NCBI RefSeq assembly: GCF_900343025.1
Contig: NZ_OUND01000001.1
Coordinates: forward strand, 1,240,001-1,304,000
DNA: 64,000 bases
Direction: 5' to 3'
From: Arsenophonus endosymbiont of Aleurodicus floccissimus
GTDB taxonomy: Bacteria; Pseudomonadota; Gammaproteobacteria; Enterobacterales; Enterobacteriaceae
Shown: one piece after another, positions 57,566 to 64,000 of the stretch
How the letters are laid out: the number at the start of each line of letters is the position of its first letter
Numbering within the stretch: the first letter of the stretch is position 1
Program-made: the position numbers and the translations under genes
The notes under the pieces: generated by a model
Seen by the model: the letters and a program-made list of their open reading frames with translations, nothing else
Told to the model about the DNA's origin: nothing
Databases searched by the model: none

Positions 57566-58048
57566 ATGACAAAGAAAAAAGCACACAAGCCCGGTTCGGC
57601 AACGATTACGTTAAATAAAAGAGCACGCCATGAATACTTCATCAGTGAAGAAATTGAGGCGGGCTTAGCTTTGCAGGGTTGGGAAGTCAAAGCACTACGC
57701 GCAGGTAAAGCCAATATTAGCGACAGTTATGTTTTACTGAAAGAGGGTGAAGCTTATCTTTTTGGTGCAACGATTACCCCGCTAAATGTAGCCTCTTCCC
57801 ATGTGGTTTGTGATCCAATACGCACCCGAAAGTTATTGCTAAATCAGCGTGAACTAGATTCGCTATTTGGTAAAATCAATCGCGAAGGCCACACAGCGGT
57901 AGCATTATCCCTTTACTGGAAAAATGCCTGGTGTAAAGTCAAAATTGGTGTCGCCAAGGGTAAAAAAGAGCACGACAAGCGTTCTGACATTAAAGATCGT
58001 GAATGGAAATTAGACAAAGCGAGAATTATGAAAAACTCAGGTCGATAA
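57566..58048 (+). CDS. smpB: SsrA-binding protein SmpB
   Basis: Binds tmRNA and carries it into stalled ribosomes. Start [20 protein letters not shown], then [40 protein letters not shown] and the C-terminal basic tail [20 protein letters not shown], which mimics mRNA in the decoding channel. 160 residues, as in E. coli. It lies 57 bp upstream of ssrA, its partner RNA. Intact. Confidence 0.97.
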   Translation: MTKKKAHKPGSATITLNKRARHEYFISEEIEAGLALQGWEVKALRAGKANISDSYVLLKEGEAYLFGATITPLNVASSHVVCDPIRTRKLLLNQRELDSLFGKINREGHTAVALSLYWKNAWCKVKIGVAKGKKEHDKRSDIKDREWKLDKARIMKNSGR

Positions 58049-58081
58049 TAACCTAAGTGATAGCATTATTAAGTTTTTTTC

Positions 58082-58090
58082 TGATATAAT
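58082..58090 (+). promoter_or_regulatory. Extended -10 promoter of ssrA
   Basis: TGATATAAT (an extended -10 TGN-TATAAT) lies 15 bp before the mature tmRNA 5' end, leaving room for a short leader removed by RNase P. No good -35 is visible. Confidence 0.5.
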
Positions 58091-58105
58091 TGAAGTAATA
58101 AACCT

Positions 58106-58470
58106 GGGGCTGATTCTGGATTCGACGGGATTTGCGAAACCCAAGGTGCATGCCGAGGGGCGGTTGGCCTCGTAAAAAACCGCAAAAAATAGTCGCAAAC
58201 GACGATAAATACGCACTGGCAGCTTAATAACCTGCGCAGAGCCCTCTCTCCCTAGCCTCGGCTCTTAGGACGGGGATCACAAGAGAGGTCAAGCCTAAAA
58301 GAGATCGCGTGGATGCCTAGCCTGGGGTTGAAGCGTTAAACTTAATCAGGCTAGTCTGTTAGTAGTGTGTCTGTCCACAGCTAGATGGCGAATGTAAAGA
58401 CTAGACTAAGCATGTAGTACCGAGGATGTAGAAATTTCGGACGCGGGTTTAACTCCCGCCAGCTCCACCA
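58106..58470 (+). ncRNA. ssrA: Transfer-messenger RNA (tmRNA)
   Basis: 365 nt from GGGGCTGATTCTGGATTCGA to the 3' CCA (58468-58470). The tRNA-like ends pair (GGGGCTG with CAGCTCC), the T arm GGTTTAACTCC is present and the tag frame starts at GCA 58195, encoding ANDDKYALAA with TAA at 58225. It rescues stalled ribosomes with SmpB. The tag differs from E. coli ANDENYALAA at residues 4 and 5. tmRNA 3' ends are common phage attachment sites; prophage 2 begins right after it. Confidence 0.97.
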
Positions 58471-58619
58471 AATTTACCTGGTCAGCAATAGGACAATAAC
58501 TTTAAAAACAGGAAGTTATAAAAATTAAGCTGACTTCAATATGACAACAATAGGACTTAAAAAGATACGCAAATGACACGCGGCTTTTCTTTAACAATAG
58601 CCATTGACGAAAAAAGAAG
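58471..58619. other. ssrA-prophage 2 junction
   Basis: About 150 bp with no gene. It should contain the attachment site core after the tmRNA 3' end. No integrase is found on this side within the window. Confidence 0.4.
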
Positions 58620-59055
58620 TCATTCAGGCTTCTTAGGCCAATCAATATCCGGCTCGGTTGAGATATACGTACGATTAAGCAGTAGGCGATATTTTTTCCA
58701 TGTTATGAGTTTCGCTTCTCTTATTCCCTCGCCATCTCCAAATCAACAGCATCTTGCAACGGGATAATCACGTCAGTGTTGCCCCCTGCATTAGCCCCTT
58801 TCTTTTTTCATCCTTAGCCTCTGCGATTAATTCTTTCTTTGGTCTAGGGGGGATATCAACCCAAATGGGGTCACCATCTTCACTCGCACCTAACATTTTT
58901 CCTGGGGGTGGTGAATTTAGCGCAAACTCAGAGTAAACGCTGTACGGGATAACTTTGGCGCTATCATCCCAGCTGCCAGCATCAATATAGCTATCTTTTA
59001 ATGAACCTGCTAACCAACCTAATCCATTTTTTCTGCTAAAATAGTATAACTTCAT
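58620..59055 (-). pseudogene. Tail fibre assembly protein, two frameshifts
   Basis: ATG 59055 reads MKLYYFSRKNGLGWLAGSLK, VYSEFALNSPPPGKMLGASE and DGDPIWVDIPPRPKKELIAE. After a shift near 58775 comes NTDVIIPLQDAVDLEMARE, and after another near 58690 EAKLITWKKYRLLLNRTYIS and TEPDIDWPKKPE to TGA at 58620. The closing DAVDL...WKKYRLLLNRV-x-T-x-PDIDWP pattern is diagnostic of the Caudo_TAP fibre chaperones. It follows the fibre gene, as expected. Non-functional as read. Confidence 0.85.
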
Positions 59056-59070
59056 TAACTGAATTCATGA

Positions 59071-60106
59071 TTACCATCCTATTGCAATCCATCTCATATC
59101 CGTGAATGGAGAAGCATTAGATCCCTCAGTGACCTTACTCTGACGCATGTTAAATCCAACTTTATCCGCATTCATTATATTAGGTGCATACATTTGAGAT
59201 AGATTAGAATTGGAATTAAAATTAGCCAATCCCATTCCTGCTAAGGTATTTGGGAAAGCCATAGGAAATAAATTTCTTGAAGTGTCGTTTCTAGGCACGC
59301 TACCCCATTAAATAATCAGGCCCGTATTCGGATCTTTCAGCCAACCATTTGCCGATTTATTCGCTATCCAGGGCGCTGAATTTATTTTTTTGTCTATTTC
59401 TGTTTTAGTATAGTTATCTTCCTGTATCGCCAGCTGGCCATTTTTTTGTGGAAATAATAAAGTGATCTTTGTAGCTGTATCGTGAATCTGGGTTCTTTTT
59501 GTTTTTCTAACATAAGCAAATTCAGCACCGCCAGAGCCATTTATGCCGCCTAAATTAAAAATCGTATTACCCGTGGATAATTCGACGTTAAGTTTGCCAA
59601 CGTTGATGGTCTCCCTTGAGTTTTTCTTAGCAAAAGTATCCGTACAGCTTTTTTGGCTTATCACATCAGTTGTTGAGTCACCTGTCGTTTGTTGAATCGT
59701 TCCCTTTAATTTTTCGATATATTCAATATATTGTTCTGCCTTGTTCTTTAAATCTATAGGGGTCGTATTTCAATATGTCAGGGAAATAAAATTGTTGGGC
59801 GCCATAAGGATCATAGACAGCCATCGCATGACCTTCGACCGTTACAAATTTTGACACCTGTCCATGATAAACAGGGAACCCGGCGTGATTAATCATAATG
59901 GGTTGAGCAACGGGTAACGTTGAGCCCTCTTCATTTTCAATATACACTTGAATCTGGTTCGCTGGTATTGTTGGGTCAGTCTCAATCTTACCAGTATAGA
60001 TTTTACCGTTAGCGCATGGCTGAAATTTGCCTCGCAAGGTAAATAACTGAGCAGGCATGCTCACAACAATATTAGAAATAATCCTGACATGCTTTTCTCC
60101 GGGCAC
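59071..60106 (-). pseudogene. Phage tail fibre with P22-type head-binding domain, broken
   Basis: Residues at 59723-60106 (NIVVSMPAQLFTLRGKFQPC, ANGKIYTGKIETDPTIPANQ, KFVTVEGHAMAVYDPYGAQQ) match the P22 tailspike head-binding domain. A shift near 59755 leads to DLKNKAEQYIEYIEKLKGTI, QQTTGDSTTDVISQKS and a fibre stretch ending GWLKDPNTGLII. An in-frame TAA (CAA to TAA fits) is followed by WGSVPRNDTSRNLFPMAFPN and GSNASPFTDMRWIAIGW, a fibre tip. The tip lies where P22 has a glycosidase beta-helix. The start (GTG 60106 or an out-of-frame ATG just downstream) is uncertain. Confidence 0.8.
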
Positions 60107-60212
60107 AAGACTTTCACTATATAGAATGCGTGCATACAGTGAAGATAACTAATTTTTAGGTAATAAATATGTGGTTTACTACATGGGAATTACTCTTAGT
60201 CTAAGTTTTATT

Positions 60213-60233
60213 GCCCACTTTTGTTAAGTGGGC
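60213..60233. terminator. 8-bp hairpin between fibre and amine oxidase genes
   Basis: GCCCACTT/AAGTGGGC with a 5-nt loop, downstream of the oxidase on the minus strand. No T-run follows on the minus strand, so activity is uncertain. Confidence 0.4.
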
Positions 60234-60271
60234 GACCCGTAAGTATGGTTCTAAATATTCATATTTTTAGA

Positions 60272-62465
60272 TTAGGGAGCATCATTCGGCGCTATTTGTT
60301 CCAATGATTCAATTATTTCACGTGCTTCCGTTGTTAAAGCATTTAATCCATTATTTCCACCACCGTTAGCTGCAACAATTATCCCACAAACTGCATTAAT
60401 CGTACTCATAAAAGCACCTTCCAACCATCCACCTAAATGACTATAACTATCGTTGGCCAAAAAGAATCGATTATAGAGATTGGGATTAAGTGCATGTGTA
60501 TGATATCTAAAACAGAGATGGCTATTATAATGTCCCCCTGTCATATCCAGTTTAAAAGCCCCGGCAGTGGGATTAGTTGTCCAATCATAAGAAAGCATAT
60601 CTGTTAAAGCATTTGCCTTTTTAGCCGTTGTTAACAAATCTCCTAACCACCATCTTTTGTAAACTTTATCTAAAGGTTCTTTAATATCGCGTATTGTGTG
60701 ATTAATAATGGAATTAATCATTTGTTCATTGTTATCTAATTTTGCAACATTTAAATATTCAGGATTCATAGGATAGACATTAAATTTACCCAATATTTTT
60801 TTGTGTCATCTTCCCAAGCATAACTGATAAGAAAACTGTAATATTCTGGTTCTGAAGATAACGTTTTTTTACCTAATACTTTTATTGGACTTGGAACAAT
60901 ATAACTGGAAGCTAAACCGCAATCAGACACAATCGCTTTAATTTTTCCAAACTTTTCTCCAATCGTAAGTTCCGGAGAAATTTTGTTAAAATTACTGGCT
61001 TTTATTGTTCCGAATACTTTTGATGAAGTTACCATATGTAGTTGATTAATCGCAGTAATAATATTTGCATTAGGCGTTTCATTGGAATTGCTCAAAATAA
61101 GCGGTGGACGCGCCAAAACCTCATTAATCATTGTTTGATCGTGATCACCAACATAATACCAAATTTAATATTACGCTCGGTATTATTAAATCCAGCACGG
61201 CTGACAACAGCGCTCAACTGTTTTGGTGGAATTGCAAGAATGGCAAAATCATATTCTCCTCTTGTTATGCAATTTTCTTCTTTACCATCTTTGATTTTAT
61301 AATCAAAGACAATTGCCTTTACACCATCTCCGGAGCCAGAATGACAAACATCACAAACCCTAGCATACTCTACATTAACAACAAATTTCGAGTTATCTTT
61401 ACAGGCTTTATCATAAAGATTAGAAAAAAATTGAACATTTTCTTCTACCGGTAACAAATATTCATTTGAATAATCCCATAGAATTAATCGCATCATTTCA
61501 ATTAAAGAAATGTTAAAAATTGACTTGAAACCACCTGTACCAAAGCCAAAACAGCCAAATAGTTCAATGTAATAATTAATCTTATCCTCTTCCTTCTCAA
61601 CTCCTACTATCTGAGGAAGGCATTTCACTTTCTCTTTCACAATTCGCCTGACGGCTGATTCCAATGTAATACTGTCATATGCATTGACAAAATTTTTCCA
61701 TTGCTGTTGAATCTCTTTCAGCCGTACCTTAGTCGTGTCTTTATTTTTTAACTCATTAGATATTTTGATAGGATCTTTGCAACCGATAGGATATAAACTA
61801 ATGTTAGGTTCTTTTTCTGTTCCGGCCAGTCCTTCTTTAATTATGTCCTTAATTACTTTTGTAGGAGAGTTACTATCTAACCAATACTCGGTACCGTTTT
61901 TATATACATATCTGTCAACACGATCACCAAAGACGAACTCTGTAGGAACTTTTCCTGGATTTGGAAATATTTCAACTGATTTATCATCTCCAAATGCAAT
62001 GCTCGCGTAGTGCCAGGTTAGTCCTGCAATTTCAGGAAAGCGCATTGCGCCAATCTCATACACGGAATGATCTTTTTCTTCTCTTTCTCTACTCCGTGCT
62101 GCAAAGACACGTCCTGCTCTTTTACCATAAACATCCAAACTAAATGGGCTTATTGAATTTTTTAGTTTTATAAAATTATTATAATCTGATTCATATAGAG
62201 TGACATTAATTTTACCAGAATTTTGATTGCGCGCTATTCTAGATAATTCATATAAAGACGTGATTCCTGATGCACCAGCTCCTATGATTGCAATTTTATA
62301 GTCTTTATTTTTGGGAAAGCTGCCCAGTGTGTTTTTAGCAGCATTAGGATATGATACTAAGGCAGAATCTGGATGACGATAATTTTTACCGATGCTAAAA
62401 ATTTCGCCGATAGTATACGGTTTTTCATCGGAATCGCTCATTCTAGTTATAACAGTTATACTCAT
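60272..62465 (-). pseudogene. Flavin amine oxidase (tryptophan 2-monooxygenase/L-amino-acid oxidase-like), two frameshifts
   Basis: ATG 62465 opens 445 codons with KIAIIGAGASGITSLYELSR (FAD-binding GxGxxG), KRAGRVFAARSREREEKDHS and YEIGAMRFPEIAGLTWHYAS; the GAMRFP motif is typical of tryptophan monooxygenases and related amino-acid oxidases. A shift near 61135 joins VGDHDQTMINEVLARPPLIL, and one in a run of seven A (60783-60790) joins LGKFNVYPMNPEYLNVAKLD. The end shows FFLANDSYSHLGGWLEGAFM, the family's C-terminal FAD-binding block. About 730 residues overall. Substrate unknown. It lies inside prophage 2 as cargo. Confidence 0.8.
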
Positions 62466-62664
62466 TTAATCACTCCTTTGTTAATTTGATATCATTTTCA
62501 ATTATTAAAAATCGTTAAGCAACAGGTAGTAAATAGTATCAGATTAAGCAGGAATTTTCGCTTTTTACAATTTGCCTTTTCTTTTTAAGACATAATCCAG
62601 TTATAGTTCTTTACCAAACGCTCAGCAATATTGCCGATTTATTTTCTTATGTCTTTGTTACCTA

Positions 62665-62993
62665 TTGCGGGTTAATAAAAACAGATTACTGCAAAAGGTT
62701 TACAGAGAAGTGGGGATAGATACTAATAGTTCAGACGCCAGTGACCTCAAAAAATATAAAGACTACGTGGTAAATCGCTACTCTAGTGAGAAATTTGTAA
62801 ACAGGATAACTGATTTAATTAGTATTTTAATTGTTACTGGAATCGTTGAAGCGGCAACGATTATATCAATAATGGTATTATTGATATATTTGCCAATCAC
62901 TCAAGCTTATTCAGACGATTTTTTATGTTGTTACCGATAACATGTTATGTGATATATTTTGTGATTATCGCTCTTATCTGTTTTTTTATGTAA
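62665..62993 (+). pseudogene. Small membrane protein in the immI-like slot, frameshifted
   Basis: A TTG at 62665 starts LRVNKNRLLQKVYREVGIDT; the first hydrophobic block is LISILIVTGIVEAATIISIM with VLLIYLPITQ. After about 62920 a frame change gives MLLPITCYVIYFVIIALICF before TAA. Read together it is a protein with two or three membrane helices. It lies between the virion gene and the oxidase, oriented opposite to both. In P22 the equivalent region carries sieA, an exclusion protein; similarity is by position and topology only. No clear start or ribosome site. Confidence 0.35.
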
Positions 62994-63179
62994 ATTGCTA
63001 TTCAATCGATATCCAAACGAAGCGAAAGAATTTAAAAAAGCGCTGGCGAATTATCATTCACAATGCTGACGAAAATGGCTTCGTGATGTTTTGGGCTTTA
63101 CACCAAGAACACGTCAAGATGCTTAATAATTTACTAATTATCGCGTCTTTTCCTTTCATCTTGACACATTTTGCCTATA

Positions 63180-64000
63180 TCACTTCAAAACCTCGGACTT
63201 CACACCTTGCGCTATTGCTTTTACCGCTTTTTGGGCGTGTAATAATTGGGCTTCAAACGCGGTTGAACCTCGGGGTGTATGCGCCATTTTTAGTACCACG
63301 TTTCTAAATCCTGCACTCTCTCTCATGCAACCTGGCCAACAATCCATAACTTTCAATCAGCGTGATAGTGACAGGATCAGCAAAAATCCCCAGAATAAAG
63401 GGAATGATCTGCTGCCCTATGGGGGTAGAAACACCGGCTCTAGCAGCTTATTTCGTTGATTCGAGATATTTTGTTAAGCCTTTAAGATAGGCCGTATCTT
63501 TTCCTTTAAATACAATGCCAGTTTGATTAGACCGCATTTTCACTTGCCGTAAAAACTAATAAGGCACGCCACCCGATTTCTCCATGAATTTCCGATGATA
63601 CCATTACGCATTTGAACGCGACCCCCATTGCTTATCGACCGGTATAGATTCTGAATTTCAGACTTTTTATTACTGAACAACAGGTTATTAACCACTTCGG
63701 GTGTTAGCTCCCCTTTGGAGAGCACATTTCTAAGCCGCGTGTTTTTAAAGTTTATCCGCCTCATTAGCCCAGCTTGCATCTGCCTGCTTAAGCTTTGATA
63801 CCGTGTTGCTGCCAAGACTGGATTGAACGGCTTGATGCATATCCTCCTCTGTCATCGCGTTGTAAACGCGCTGAACAGCCGCCGCTGAGCGCGTAGAAAA
63901 ATGAATACGTCGCCTTTAACGTCTTGCCTAAATTGGGTCCGTAAATCTCTTAACAGCTTAAAATCAATATGACCACTATCCAGCTCATGACGATAGGCTT
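63180..64000 (-). pseudogene. Phage virion (ejection-type) protein, broken, runs off right edge
   Basis: From the right edge the minus strand reads AYRHELDSGHIDFKLLRDLR, a shift, STRSAAAVQRVYNAMTEEDM, SNTVSKLKQADASWANEADK, a shift in a run of A, KNTRLRNVLSKGELTPEVVN, then GIVFKGKDTAYLKGLTKYLE, an in-frame TAA, AARAGVSTPIGQQIIPFILG and RGSTAFEAQLLHAQKAVKAI to TGA at 63180. Helical and alanine-rich, and placed upstream of the tailspike-type gene like P22 gp16, an ejected virion protein. The family name is inference. At least three shifts and one stop. Confidence 0.5.

Noticed and set aside
58573-58936. Plus-strand open frames after tmRNA
   Set aside because: The minus strand here reads as a tail fibre assembly protein with two frameshifts; the plus frames are shadows.
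63003-63307. Plus-strand 121-codon frame continuing past 63180
   Set aside because: The minus strand shows a conserved phage C terminus ending at 63180, so at least the right half is a shadow.
1-64000. CRISPR array, rRNA, tRNA or transposase genes
   Set aside because: No regularly spaced repeats, rRNA segments, cloverleaf sequences other than the tmRNA ends, or transposase motifs were recognised on either strand.

Overview
The window looks like chromosome from an AT-rich member of the Enterobacterales that is undergoing genome decay. A cluster of insect-symbiont type, close to Arsenophonus in the Morganellaceae, fits best; this placement is an inference from gene order, protein similarity and pseudogene load. 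The host backbone (about 38.1-58.5 kb) keeps the E. coli order yfhL / acpS-pdxJ-recO-era-rnc-lepB-lepA / rseC-rseB-rseA-rpoE / nadB / srmB / grcA / ung / grpE / nadK-recN / bamE / rnfH-ratA / smpB-ssrA. It contains an intact tmRNA with tag ANDDKYALAA. Within this backbone nadB, recO, recN and grcA are broken by frameshifts, stops or small duplications, while their regulatory sites (LexA boxes at recN, an FNR box at grcA) are still readable.

From the left edge to about 37.9 kb lies a large, decayed prophage with a contractile (myovirus-type) tail. Its late operon is on the minus strand and, in transcription order, reads small and large terminase, portal, head morphogenesis protein, DUF2213 scaffold or protease-like protein, decoration protein, DUF2184 major capsid protein, DUF4054 connector, HK97 gp10-like protein, a further neck-region protein, gp12-like neck protein, DUF3383 sheath, DUF3277 tube, tail chaperone, tape measure with a muramidase-like segment, a Dit-like protein, DUF6983-like protein and baseplate hub. 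Most of these are split. Upstream of them are a lysis cassette (holin, lysozyme, Rz), a Q-type antiterminator with a pR'/tR'-like region, a primase-helicase, and a Cro/CI switch. Rightward early genes carry a second replication set (DUF2800, Enc34-type SSB, family A DNA polymerase, VRR-NUC nuclease, SNF2-type helicase) and three antirepressor-type proteins. A degraded excisionase and tyrosine integrase sit at the right end. A complete HicA-HicB toxin-antitoxin pair is inserted backwards in the baseplate operon and is one of the few intact modules.

Downstream of ssrA, a classic phage integration site, is the start of a second, P22-like prophage (58.6 kb to the right edge): a tail-fibre assembly gene, a fibre or tailspike with a P22-type head-binding domain, a broken flavin amine oxidase resembling tryptophan 2-monooxygenase or L-amino-acid oxidases, a small membrane protein, and a broken virion protein. 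The oxidase and membrane protein occupy the slot between the late virion gene and the tailspike gene, where P22 carries its immI accessory region.

No rRNA, tRNA, insertion sequence or CRISPR array was seen. Non-coding signals recognised include a sigma-E promoter at rpoE, a sigma-32 promoter at grpE, an FNR box at grcA, two LexA boxes at recN, a seven-copy 9-bp tandem repeat inside the ung/grpE terminator hairpin, an 18-bp perfect hairpin after the prophage repressor gene, and a possible replication origin beside the primase gene. All coordinates of frameshifts come from hand translation and are approximate to a few bases.
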